From: Streptococcus pneumoniae
GTDB lineage: Bacteria; Bacillota; Bacilli; Lactobacillales; Streptococcaceae
NCBI RefSeq assembly: GCF_001113365.1
Contig: NZ_CKYA01000010.1
Coordinates: forward strand, 7,161 to 71,160
Reading direction: 5' to 3'
DNA: 64,000 bases
A program made the position numbers and the translations under genes. The notes under the pieces were generated by a model that did no database searches, was not told where the DNA came from, and saw nothing but the letters and a program-made list of their open reading frames with translations. This document shows positions 1 to 8,033 of this stretch, one piece after another. Numbering within the stretch: position 1 is the stretch's first letter; every line of letters starts with the position of its first letter.

Positions 1-124
1 AGTTTCCCCCATACCCCCAAAAAGTATATCCAACTTTTGCTATCTCATCTTGTTTACGCCTCACTATACTATCAACTGTTTCACCGGCATGTACACCGTA
101 CTTCATGTATATAATGTTATCCAT
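1..124 (-). CDS. unknown protein, N-terminal 41 codons only
   Basis: The reading frame opens with ATG at 124, seven bases beyond the stop of the ATP-grasp gene, and runs off the left edge without a stop. It begins MDNIIYMKYGVHAGE and continues with basic and acidic residues and an FWGYGG segment. I do not recognise the family. The tight spacing and shared direction make it the fourth protein gene of the SHP-led operon that starts at 4990. No signal peptide or membrane segment is visible in the part that can be read. A role in making the same product as the ATP-grasp enzyme is an inference from position only. Confidence 0.6.
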   Translation of the reverse strand, partial: MDNIIYMKYGVHAGETVDSIVRRKQDEIAKVGYTFWGYGGN

Positions 125-131
125 TTAACTA

Positions 132-1343
132 TTACTCTCTTTCATACTCAATACAGATCTCACTAAAATATTTTCTAGCTGCCTCTTCTATATTAGTTCC
201 CGACAACATAATATACCCCCATTTTCTATCAAATGAATTTTGTATAGGGTTGACATCTATTGTTGTAAAATCAAGCCTATCTTTTACATAAATATCATCT
301 GAAAAAGTATGAGAATGCTTTGTAACAGATGATATTTTACCAACCTCAGGGATATAATAAAATATTCCAGACCTCCCTTTATTTGTTATTAAAGGCAGCT
401 GTTCACCATCTAACGCTTTAAAAAATAAATAGTATGGATTATAACCTGATACATTTTCGACTAAATCTGGTATGCAATCTCCCCCAGCTCTTAGATGAGA
501 CTCAACGACATATACCTCATTAGTTCCCTTCTCAATTATCATTTCTGTGTGTCCCAATGTAGTACTGACGTTAAGATGATTAAAGATTTGCCTAACATTA
601 TTATAAATATCATTGACAAGGTACGATTCTAAATTTGCACAGAAGACATGACCACTCTCAACAAATTGTGAGTGAGGTGTCCCTTTCGGAATCTTATACT
701 TATCTGTTATCCCAAATATCTGTGTAACTCCATCATAAGTTAATGTCTCAACGCTTACTTCTTTACCATCAATAAATTTTTCCATAATCAACCATCCATT
801 GGATAACGACTCATTAAGTTGTTTTGGAAAAATATCTTCGAGTCTATCTTCAGGTGCTATCAAAAGGATATCTTGACTTCCTTGACCTGCAACTGGTTTT
901 ATAATTGATTTTCCATTGACCTTTAAAAATTGTCTCACGTCGTCAACAGTTTTGGGAACGATATTAGGCACTAGTTTTAAATTGATTGACTTTAAAAAAT
1001 CTCTCATTTTCTTTTTATCTATGAGTATATCTACCGATTCTTTGGTTACAAACCGATTTTCAGATAAAAGCTTTTCAGAATAGGCAGCTGATTTTAAGAC
1101 TCCGTCCCTAGTATCAGTAAACGAAACAATACCAGCTACAATGTTAGTAGATACAATTCTATCAATTAACCCATCTAATTCTGATAAATTATTTATGATC
1201 ACAGTTTCATCTGCAAAATTACATGCTTTAATAAATGTACTGTGTAACATATTGGATTGAAGTATATTGATAACATAAAATCCTTGTTCTTTAGCAGCCT
1301 TTACAACTGCTTTATGTCCAAAAAGTACTATAATTTTCTTCAT
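132..1343 (-). CDS. ATP-grasp ligase, possible peptide or amino-acid ligase
   Basis: This 403-residue protein has an ATP-grasp fold. A Rossmann-like N-terminal part (VLFGHKAVVKAAKEQG) is followed by the nucleotide-binding loop KPVAGQGSQD near residue 150, and by the metal-binding strand GHTEMII and the VVESHLRAGGD motif near residues 265-290. Enzymes of this type join a carboxylate to an amine through an acyl phosphate; the closest general resemblance is to L-amino-acid ligases of the BacD kind. It is soluble, with no signal sequence. It lies 17 bp after the exporter gene at 1361-3061, so it is probably cotranscribed. I infer that it makes or modifies a small peptide-like product exported by the neighbouring ABC proteins. 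The true substrate cannot be read from the sequence. Confidence 0.8.
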   Translation of the reverse strand: MKKIIVLFGHKAVVKAAKEQGFYVINILQSNMLHSTFIKACNFADETVIINNLSELDGLIDRIVSTNIVAGIVSFTDTRDGVLKSAAYSEKLLSENRFVTKESVDILIDKKKMRDFLKSINLKLVPNIVPKTVDDVRQFLKVNGKSIIKPVAGQGSQDILLIAPEDRLEDIFPKQLNESLSNGWLIMEKFIDGKEVSVETLTYDGVTQIFGITDKYKIPKGTPHSQFVESGHVFCANLESYLVNDIYNNVRQIFNHLNVSTTLGHTEMIIEKGTNEVYVVESHLRAGGDCIPDLVENVSGYNPYYLFFKALDGEQLPLITNKGRSGIFYYIPEVGKISSVTKHSHTFSDDIYVKDRLDFTTIDVNPIQNSFDRKWGYIMLSGTNIEEAARKYFSEICIEYERE

Positions 1344-1360
1344 GTTTGTTTCACCTCCAA

Positions 1361-3061
1361 TTAAGTTATGTGCGTCTCTAAAATATTTATGTCATTTTCC
1401 ACATAAATTTTGCTCTGCTTGCTAAACAATTCATAATAAGCACCTTTTTTAGTCATTAACTCATCATGACTACCAGTCTCAATGATTTTGCCACCTTTTA
1501 GAAAATAGATAGTGTCTGCAATCTGGCAATTAGCAAGTCGATGAGAAATAAATACCTTTGTCTCAATATCATGCAACTTGGAGACTGTTTCAAATATGGT
1601 ATGCTCATTTTCAATGTCTAATGAAGCAGTTGGTTCATCTAAAATAAGTAGTTGAGAATCTTGATATAATCCTCGTGCAATTGTTAAGCGTTGGAATTGA
1701 CCACCAGATAAGCTAATACCGTCAGCATTCACAGTGGGATTTAGTTTTTTCCCTAAAAAATTTTCATCCTGCAACAATATTGCCTCTAAATTCACTGATT
1801 GAATAACGGACTCAATTTTGCTTCTCTCCTTCTCCTTATCAATAATAATGTTATCTATTATACTTTCTGGAAATTGGATTGACTCCTGTTGAACAAACGC
1901 ATAATTATGATTTACTCCGTTAGAAACAGATCCAGTTTGTGGTTCTAGAATCCCGGCAATAATACCAATTAAGGTTGTTTTTCCACTTCCATTTTCACCT
2001 ACTAAAGCTACTGTTTCTCCTTTTTTAATCTTCATTGTAAGGTTATCAATGACCTTATTACTTCCTGTATAGGCGTAAGAAATATTATTCATCTCAATAG
2101 CGTACTCACTGGTGTCATCAAAATTACTTGGTATACATTTTAATTTATCTAAGCTATAATAAGAAGAAAGTTGGGTGCAGACGGTCAATAATTGTAAGTA
2201 AGCTGCAAAAGAGTTTTCAATCATGCCAACAAAAGTAAATAGTGCGGTAATAGCGAGGCTAAGTTCAGAAAAGGCTTGATTATTTGATAGAGTGATTAAC
2301 ATGATTGAACCGATAACTAGACTAGCCACACCTAAAAATGAACTGACACCATCAAAAAAGGCAACTCTATACATCCCTTTTCGGAGTGTCTTATTTGTCT
2401 TCGCTATATACTGATGAAATTGTGAATTTACTAAAATAGATAGATCATAAACTTTATTATCACTTAAAAACAGTCCATTCTTTGCTAATTGTTCAAAATA
2501 GTTAAGTCCCTTATTGATGTTTAATAACTTATTTGTTCTCATCAATAGTATTTTCTTTTTTAACTCGTTTATGCCAATAGACAGCCCAACTATCGCTACA
2601 CATGTTAGTGCCACAAAAGGATTGACCTTACTAAGGATAGCAGCACTAAAAAGCAATGTTACAAATGTGTAGACTAGTGTAGTAATAATTTCATAATATC
2701 GAATGAAAAGAGACTGGTTATCGATAGCAAATAAGGTATTTGATAACTTTGTTCTAATCTCTGATGATTGTAATTCTGAGTAAGTATGGCTCAACATTTT
2801 TGATACAATCTTAGTCTTCTTTGACTCAGATAACACCTGATAGAACATTTCAGCCTTTTTAGTTGCGAAATCTGATATTAAACGACAAATTAAATAGAAC
2901 AGTATAATAACTAAGATAAAAAACAAATTAAATTGATCACTGTAGGCCGTAAGGAGATAGACTAATACCGTAGGAAAAAGGTTAAAAAGTGTATTTGTCA
3001 TCACTAACAAAGTCACATAGAGAATAAATACTGGCATGAATTTTCTTTTGATATAATCCAT
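1361..3061 (-). CDS. ABC exporter half, permease fused to ATPase (second half)
   Basis: The 566-residue protein has an N-terminal transmembrane domain with about six hydrophobic helices over the first 300 residues, then a nucleotide-binding domain with Walker A GENGSGKTT, signature LSGGQ, Walker B LLILDEPTASLD and switch histidine in FISHR. There is no C39 peptidase domain, so it does not look like a leader-cutting bacteriocin exporter. Its start lies 3 bp after the stop of the gene at 3065-4813, which is also a fused half. The two most likely form a heterodimer that exports the product of the operon or gives self-immunity. The substrate is unknown. Confidence 0.88.
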   Translation of the reverse strand: MDYIKRKFMPVFILYVTLLVMTNTLFNLFPTVLVYLLTAYSDQFNLFFILVIILFYLICRLISDFATKKAEMFYQVLSESKKTKIVSKMLSHTYSELQSSEIRTKLSNTLFAIDNQSLFIRYYEIITTLVYTFVTLLFSAAILSKVNPFVALTCVAIVGLSIGINELKKKILLMRTNKLLNINKGLNYFEQLAKNGLFLSDNKVYDLSILVNSQFHQYIAKTNKTLRKGMYRVAFFDGVSSFLGVASLVIGSIMLITLSNNQAFSELSLAITALFTFVGMIENSFAAYLQLLTVCTQLSSYYSLDKLKCIPSNFDDTSEYAIEMNNISYAYTGSNKVIDNLTMKIKKGETVALVGENGSGKTTLIGIIAGILEPQTGSVSNGVNHNYAFVQQESIQFPESIIDNIIIDKEKERSKIESVIQSVNLEAILLQDENFLGKKLNPTVNADGISLSGGQFQRLTIARGLYQDSQLLILDEPTASLDIENEHTIFETVSKLHDIETKVFISHRLANCQIADTIYFLKGGKIIETGSHDELMTKKGAYYELFSKQSKIYVENDINILETHIT

Positions 3062-3064
3062 GGA

Positions 3065-4813
3065 TTATTCCTCCCCATATCCCTTGTTCTGTAATTTGTA
3101 TAAGTCAGCGTAATATCCATTATTTTCTAAAAGCTCTTGATGCTTGCCTGTTTCAACAAGTTCACCATTATCTAATACTAAAATATCATCAGAAAATTTA
3201 GTAGCCAACAACCGATGTGTTACTATAATAGACATCTTTTCTGAAGTTATTTTCAAAAACTCCCTAATTGTTTTTACTTCATTATTAATATCCATGGCTG
3301 AAGTGGCTTCATCTAAGATATATAAACTTGAATCTTTCATCATAGAACGAAGTAATAACAGCATTTGGACCTGTCCGCCAGAAAGTTGTACTCCTTCTTC
3401 TGATAAATATTTGGTATAGTGACTATCAATTCCTTGTGGTAGATTTCTAATCATATCCTGTATTTCTAATTCTTTTATCAAGGTATCTAATCGTTTGATT
3501 TGTGAGCAATCAAATTTCGGTAATACATTTTCTCGAAATGTAAAGGCAAGAAAATCAGTTTTTTGAAAAACAGTTGCAAGTTGCTGGTGATAACTTTTCA
3601 AATCGATTTTGTTTAAATCAATCCCATTCACTAAAATCTGTCCGACCGTTGGCCTTATAAAACCACATAATAATTTAATTAGAGTTGTTTTACCAGAACC
3701 ACTCTCGCCAACAATTGCTACTCGATTGGGAGATTCAAAACAATATTTTATATCCTTCAAAACATACTGGTCACTATTGGGATATTTATAAGAAACATCT
3801 ACAAACTCTACCTTGTTAATTTCTCCAATACTTACTTTTTGAACTTCATTTTGATAAGTAGTAGCCAAGCATAAAAGGTCTTCATATAAGTCATATAGAC
3901 GAATATCTGTTTTTATTTTTTCTCCATTTTTCAATAGTTTGCTTATATTATCCTGAACCACTTTAATCATTGATAGATAAAAGATTCCGTCTGTAACTCT
4001 CAGATATCCACTATGAACACCTAGTAAAATCAAAATGATTCCTGTTAGATAAGGAAGAGCAGATAACACACTAATATACAATAAATTCAAACCATACTGA
4101 TTAATTTTATTCGTACTTAATTCATAAAACTGTAAAAGTCTGTCAGACAACTTTTTCTGTACAAAATTTTCATAGCTCGATGATTTAACTTCACGTAGCA
4201 TTTTGCTATCCGTTAAAACACTGGAATAAAATCCTGTATAATTCTTTTGACTTTGTGCTAATACATCAATCGCTTGATTTAATTCAGGAATTTTACCATT
4301 AAAATAGTGAACCAACAAAGCTAGTAAAGTCATGATAATCATAAATACTCTAGTCAAATTATCGTTCATGATTGCGATTAAAACTAATGAAGAAATAATT
4401 GCGAGAGAGGATGGGACTAACTTCATCAATCGCTGATATCCTTTCCAACTTTGAGCAGAAAATAGTTCCCCATTCCTAATTGTTATTAAATCTTTCTCTG
4501 AGACTGTACTTTCAATTGGTAGGTCTATCGTTTTTTCAAAATAAGAAGTTACCAAATAGGATAATCGAAATTCCGCTAACTCTGTTTCAAAAATTTGTGA
4601 TAGTGGGGGACCCAAGAAGCTCAGAAGGAGATAGAATACAGAACTTACAATCGTTAGTTGAAGATTACTTACTCCTTCAATATAATTTAAAAACCCCTTT
4701 AAAAACATAACACTAGATACTGGTAAAATTGCATATATCAGTGTAAAAGTAACTGTCAGTGAAATGAGTTTTCGATTTGCATAATGTCTGTAGATACTTC
4801 CTATTTTTTTCAT
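3065..4813 (-). CDS. ABC exporter half, permease fused to ATPase (first half)
   Basis: The 582-residue protein has the same layout as its neighbour: a membrane domain over about 310 residues and an ATPase domain with Walker A GESGSGKTT, signature LSGGQVQ, Walker B LYILDEATSAMD and VTHR. It lacks a peptidase domain. The start ATG at 4813 follows an AAGGAAGG ribosome binding site and lies 112 bp downstream of the SHP pheromone gene. The gap between them contains strong hairpins but no U-tract terminator, so reading through from the shp promoter is plausible. SHP peptides in other streptococci are exported by PptAB, so this pair more likely serves another substrate. Confidence 0.88.
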   Translation of the reverse strand: MKKIGSIYRHYANRKLISLTVTFTLIYAILPVSSVMFLKGFLNYIEGVSNLQLTIVSSVFYLLLSFLGPPLSQIFETELAEFRLSYLVTSYFEKTIDLPIESTVSEKDLITIRNGELFSAQSWKGYQRLMKLVPSSLAIISSLVLIAIMNDNLTRVFMIIMTLLALLVHYFNGKIPELNQAIDVLAQSQKNYTGFYSSVLTDSKMLREVKSSSYENFVQKKLSDRLLQFYELSTNKINQYGLNLLYISVLSALPYLTGIILILLGVHSGYLRVTDGIFYLSMIKVVQDNISKLLKNGEKIKTDIRLYDLYEDLLCLATTYQNEVQKVSIGEINKVEFVDVSYKYPNSDQYVLKDIKYCFESPNRVAIVGESGSGKTTLIKLLCGFIRPTVGQILVNGIDLNKIDLKSYHQQLATVFQKTDFLAFTFRENVLPKFDCSQIKRLDTLIKELEIQDMIRNLPQGIDSHYTKYLSEEGVQLSGGQVQMLLLLRSMMKDSSLYILDEATSAMDINNEVKTIREFLKITSEKMSIIVTHRLLATKFSDDILVLDNGELVETGKHQELLENNGYYADLYKLQNKGYGEE

Positions 4814-4855
4814 AAGTAACCTTCCTTCAGTAATTTTTTCTGTACGTTTAGGAGT

Positions 4856-4913
4856 GGGAGAGTAGATTAGTATCTACTCTCCCTTATGTACATAAGGACT
4901 CATCCATCCTTAT
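4856..4913 (-). promoter_or_regulatory. three-hairpin cluster between shp and the exporter genes
   Basis: Three inverted repeats follow one another. They are a perfect 12-bp stem GGGAGAGTAGAT with a 4-nt loop (4856-4883), a 16-bp palindrome CCTTATGTACATAAGG (4882-4897), and a 7-bp stem ATAAGGA with an 8-nt loop (4892-4913). None is followed by a U-rich tract on the minus strand, so a standard terminator is unlikely. They could stabilise the upstream shp message, act as a processing site, or weaken read-through into the exporters. The second repeat shares bases with the first and third, so alternative folds are possible. Confidence 0.6.
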
Positions 4914-4924
4914 TGCTTTTAGGA

Positions 4925-4990
4925 TTAACCACCTACAATGATTAATATGTCACATATAATAAACAGTAAAATTTTCATGAACCTTTTCAT
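4925..4990 (-). CDS. shp: SHP pheromone precursor, 21 residues
   Basis: This small gene encodes a 21-residue peptide with a basic start (MKRFMK), a hydrophobic core and the C-terminal octapeptide DILIIVGG. That octapeptide is the mature pheromone described for SHP2 of S. pyogenes and the matching SHP of S. agalactiae; SHP3 ends DIIIIVGG. A good ribosome binding site (AAAGGAAAGG) precedes the ATG. The gene is divergent from the rgg gene at 5075, the usual arrangement of SHP/Rgg pairs, and an Rgg box lies 62 bp upstream. In known systems the precursor is cut by Eep, exported, re-imported by the Ami/Opp permease and bound by Rgg. That those proteins act here is inferred. Confidence 0.93.
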   Translation of the reverse strand: MKRFMKILLFIICDILIIVGG

Positions 4991-5020
4991 AAACTTTTTC
5001 CTTTCCTTTATTTTAGACTT

Positions 5021-5026
5021 ATTGTA
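5021..5026 (-). promoter_or_regulatory. -10 element of the shp promoter
   Basis: On the minus strand TACAAT lies 30 bp before the shp start codon. No good -35 hexamer is present at the right distance; the best is TTGGTT with a short 15-bp spacer. A weak -35 beside an Rgg box suits a promoter that needs activation by Rgg bound to its pheromone. Confidence 0.65.
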
Positions 5027-5051
5027 AACTAATATTAGAAAAACCAATTTT

Positions 5052-5068
5052 TTGTTGTGAAAGTGGGA
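5052..5068. promoter_or_regulatory. Rgg box
   Basis: The plus strand reads TTGTTGTGAAAGTGGGA. Its complement, TCCCACTTTCACAACAA, matches the conserved box bound by Rgg2 and Rgg3 upstream of shp genes in S. pyogenes, as I recall it. It lies just upstream of the shp core promoter and only 6 bp before the rgg start codon. One box could therefore control both divergent units. Confidence 0.85.
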
Positions 5069-5074
5069 TGATTT

Positions 5075-5920
5075 ATGGACGATTTCGGGAAAACACTACG
5101 CTTTATCAGAACGAGTAAGCAAGTTAGTATAAATAAATTAGCCGATGATGTTATATCAAAATCACAACTTTCAAGATTTGAAAGAGGTGAGTCTGAAATA
5201 TCTTGTTCTAAGTTGAATTATCTTTTAAATAAGTTAAATACTTCCTTCGATGAATTTTTAATTATTAATAGAGGTTTTTCTGATTATGATTTTAAAATCA
5301 TGATAAATGAAGTAAGAGATTCTACTGCTTCAAATGATATTCAGAATATAATAAAAATTTTAGAGAGTTATCAAAACAAAGACAAAAGCACTTTAAAAAA
5401 CTTTGAAATCACTCTTTTAAAATCTATTCTTAATAATTACTCTAAAGATATATATCCCTCCAAAAGTGAATTAGAAGAGCTCGTTGATTATCTATTTAAA
5501 GTCGAACATTGGGGCTACTATGAAATTTCTCTATTTGGCAACTGTTTTAGACAATTAACTTATCAAACTATCTTTTTATTAACAAAGGAATTATTAAACA
5601 AGATTAGATACTACATTCGAGCAGAAAGTAATAAAAGATTGGTTATTCAACTTACTATTAATTGTCTAATTGTTAGTATTGACAAGGGACACTTCAAAAA
5701 TGCGAGGTATCTTTTAAAAGAAGTCGAATATCTTTTAAATAATGAAACCAGTTTTTATGAGAAAACCGTATTCATCTATGCTTCTGGCTATTTACTTTAT
5801 AAAGAAGGTAACTTAGACGGTAAAGATAAAATGCTAGATGCTTTAAAAGTTCTTAAAATTTTAAGTGAAGATAAATTCTATAAAAATTATATTGAGCACT
5901 ACAATAAAATAGTGAATTAA
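5075..5920 (+). CDS. rgg: Rgg-family quorum-sensing regulator
   Basis: The 281-residue protein has the Rgg layout: an N-terminal helix-turn-helix (residues 5-60) with the hallmark SKSQLSRFERGESEIS, a cysteine at residue 44 matching the conserved cysteine of Rgg2-type dimers, and a C-terminal all-helical repeat domain (from about residue 70) that binds the pheromone and includes HWGYYEISLFGNC. It is divergent from the shp gene at 4925-4990. The Rgg box lies between the two and close to this start, so self-regulation is possible. The neighbouring SHP ends in the Rgg2/3 pheromone. Whether this Rgg is an activator (Rgg2-like) or a repressor (Rgg3-like) cannot be told from sequence alone. Confidence 0.92.
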   Translation: MDDFGKTLRFIRTSKQVSINKLADDVISKSQLSRFERGESEISCSKLNYLLNKLNTSFDEFLIINRGFSDYDFKIMINEVRDSTASNDIQNIIKILESYQNKDKSTLKNFEITLLKSILNNYSKDIYPSKSELEELVDYLFKVEHWGYYEISLFGNCFRQLTYQTIFLLTKELLNKIRYYIRAESNKRLVIQLTINCLIVSIDKGHFKNARYLLKEVEYLLNNETSFYEKTVFIYASGYLLYKEGNLDGKDKMLDALKVLKILSEDKFYKNYIEHYNKIVN

Positions 5921-5957
5921 TTATCTATAATATAAATATAAATTAGCTTACCGCTAT

Positions 5958-6073
5958 CTACTGTTTAGTAGCAAGCACAGTAAGTGTGTACACACTTACG
6001 ACAAATTGATGAAGCAGCCCCTTGTGGAACTGCTTCTTTTTTATCAATTTAAACTTGTTAGGGAACCCCCTAA
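5958..6073 (+). other. candidate origin of transfer (oriT)
   Basis: The 187-bp gap before mobC is rich in dyads. They include CTACT-gttt-AGTAG (5958-5971), a perfect 20-bp palindrome centred on TGTGTACACA (5980-5999), a 7-bp hairpin GAAGCAG/CTGCTTC (6011-6036), and TTAGGG-aacc-CCCTAA (6058-6073). Relaxase genes of this type usually have their nick region directly upstream of the mobC homologue. The assignment rests on position and dyads; I cannot identify the nick site. Confidence 0.5.
6011..6042 (+). terminator. intrinsic terminator after rgg
   Basis: The 7-bp stem GAAGCAG/CTGCTTC with a 12-nt loop is followed by six T residues on the plus strand. It would stop rgg transcription, although the same dyad could belong to oriT. 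Confidence 0.65.
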
Positions 6074-6106
6074 GACCCCAAAATACACTGCAAGGAGAAA
6101 GTAACT

Positions 6107-6478
6107 ATGGCAAACAGAACAAGAAATATTCAGCTCAAAATATGCCTTAACGAAGAAGAAAAACAAATTTTTGAGAAAAAAATGAAACTTACCAAATGTA
6201 AAACCATGAGTCATTTTATACGTAAATCTGTCTTGGAAGGAGATATTTTTGTGGTAGACTTACAACCCTTCGTAGACTTACAAGGACTCCTCTATAATGC
6301 AACTAACAACATCAATCAAATTGCAAAACGTGTCAATACCACTGCTCTTATCTATAAAGATGACATACAAACAATGAAGGAAAAAATAGACTCCCTCTCA
6401 AAAGAAATCTGGCAAATACACTCTCTTTTACTCTCAAGAACACATAAGGCAGGAGAGAAGCAAAATGGCAGTCACTAA
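6107..6478 (+). CDS. mobC: MobC-like relaxosome accessory protein
   Basis: The 123-residue protein begins with a ribbon-helix-helix-like segment (NIQLKICLNEEEKQIFEKKM). It continues with the MobC-type region LYNATNNINQIAKRVN near residues 65-80 and ends in a helical tail. MobC proteins bind oriT and help the relaxase nick DNA. AAGGAGA lies 7 bp before the ATG. The stop overlaps the start of the relaxase gene by 14 bp, so the two are translationally linked. The pair runs opposite to the rest of the conjugation genes. Confidence 0.88.
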   Translation: MANRTRNIQLKICLNEEEKQIFEKKMKLTKCKTMSHFIRKSVLEGDIFVVDLQPFVDLQGLLYNATNNINQIAKRVNTTALIYKDDIQTMKEKIDSLSKEIWQIHSLLLSRTHKAGEKQNGSH

Positions 6479-7796
6479 GATTCACCCTATCAAATCAACG
6501 TTAAATCTTGCTATCGACTACATCACAAATAACGAAAAGACAGACCAAGAAATTCTTATCAGCACGCATAAGTGTCACGTTACAACAGCGCATACTCAAT
6601 TTTTAAAAAGACGAGAACAAGAACAAGTTCATGGAACTGTTCTAGCAAGACACCTCATACAATCTTTTTTGCCTGGAGAAATCTCCCCAGAATTGGCTCA
6701 CGAAATTGGACTGGAACTCTGTAAAAGAGTCTTAAAAGATGAATACGAATTTGTACTAAGTACTCATATTGATAAAGGGCATATCCATAATCATATCATC
6801 TTCAATAACGTCAATATGGTGACAGGAAAATGTTATCAATCCAATAAGAAAACCTATCATCAAATCCGCTATCAAAGCGATCTAATCTGTAAGGAAAAAG
6901 GGCTATCTATTATAGATGAGTACTACGAAACTTTTAAGAAAAAATACAAAACAAAAGGTAAATCATGGTATGAAGATAATCAACGAAAGCAAAGAACATC
7001 TTGGAAAAGTAAACTTCAATTTGATATCGATAGAGTAATTAGACAATCAAAAAATTGGGATGATTTCCTGTCTAAAATGGAAAAAATAGACTATGAAATC
7101 AAGCATGGGAAACATATTGCCTTCAGACATAAGGATAAGGAACGATTCACCAGAGGAAAAACAATTGGAGAAGATTACTCAGAAAAAAGACTCAAGGAAC
7201 GAATCACAGAATCACTGTCGAGAAAACGAAAACTGGCTAAGGAACCAGTAGGAAATATCATTAATCTAGTCAATAATTCTAAAGTCCAAGCAAGTAAAGA
7301 ATATGAATTTTGGGCAACAAAACATAACCTTAAAAGTGCTTCAAAAATAGTTCTCCTAATGCGAGAAAAAGGGATTAAATCATTTGCACAAATTGATAAA
7401 GCTATTCAAGAAAGTGCAACAAAAAGACAAGAATTGCAAGATAAAATAAAGGAAATTGAGCATGAAATAAACCAGCTATCAATGACTATGGAGAACATTT
7501 ATACCATCAAAAAGTATCTACACATATACCAAGTCTACAAAGAAGATACTACTGACAAAGCTTTCCTCAAAGAGAATCAAACTGAAATCACACTTTACCG
7601 GAATGCACTAAAAAATCTTAAAAACTCTTATGCAAAACTCCCTAACACAAAAAAAATACTCACTCAACTTGACCTCTTACAAGAAAAAAAGAATACCCTT
7701 TTTCAAGAGTATTCTTCAACAAAATCTTATATGACGGAGTTATATAAGATTCGAAAAAATTATGAGAAGTATATGGAGAACGAAGTTGAAAGATAA
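6465..7796 (+). CDS. MobP/VirD2-type relaxase
   Basis: The 443-residue protein nicks the element at oriT and leads the transferred strand. The metal-binding motif III is HIDKGHIHNH, with H101, H106, H108 and H110. A likely catalytic tyrosine is Y19 in the IDYIT segment near the N-terminus. The second half is a basic, coiled-coil tail, as in Tn5252-type relaxases. The length fits a complete mobilisation nuclease. It overlaps mobC and ends 111 bp before a strong two-way terminator shared with the adhesin gene. No break or frameshift is visible. Confidence 0.92.
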   Translation: MAVTKIHPIKSTLNLAIDYITNNEKTDQEILISTHKCHVTTAHTQFLKRREQEQVHGTVLARHLIQSFLPGEISPELAHEIGLELCKRVLKDEYEFVLSTHIDKGHIHNHIIFNNVNMVTGKCYQSNKKTYHQIRYQSDLICKEKGLSIIDEYYETFKKKYKTKGKSWYEDNQRKQRTSWKSKLQFDIDRVIRQSKNWDDFLSKMEKIDYEIKHGKHIAFRHKDKERFTRGKTIGEDYSEKRLKERITESLSRKRKLAKEPVGNIINLVNNSKVQASKEYEFWATKHNLKSASKIVLLMREKGIKSFAQIDKAIQESATKRQELQDKIKEIEHEINQLSMTMENIYTIKKYLHIYQVYKEDTTDKAFLKENQTEITLYRNALKNLKNSYAKLPNTKKILTQLDLLQEKKNTLFQEYSSTKSYMTELYKIRKNYEKYMENEVER

Positions 7797-7906
7797 CATT
7801 TTGAAATAACTTGCATACCATTCAACTATTTTGACTTAACTTAAGAATATTTTCAACATACACAAACAATACGATGAAACGTAAGCGTCCAATAACCAAG
7901 TATATT

Positions 7907-7945
7907 GAAAAACAGCTCTCCACATGATACGGAGAGCTGTTTTTC
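7907..7945. terminator. bidirectional terminator between relaxase and adhesin genes
   Basis: A perfect 15-bp stem begins GAAAAACAGCTCTCC and closes over a 9-nt loop. A-rich and T-rich flanks are part of the stem, so it can end transcription from both converging genes. Confidence 0.9.
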
Positions 7946-8033
7946 GACAAGGTGTTGTAACAATCTGAGAATATAGTTTTCATTTTGAAAATGTCAAACT
8001 CTCTTCTTGCTTCCATAATCTCTTGTCTATTGA

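Noticed and set aside
3144..4710. Several plus-strand frames opposite the first ABC exporter gene
   Set aside because: They are antisense shadows of a clear ABC protein and show no family features.
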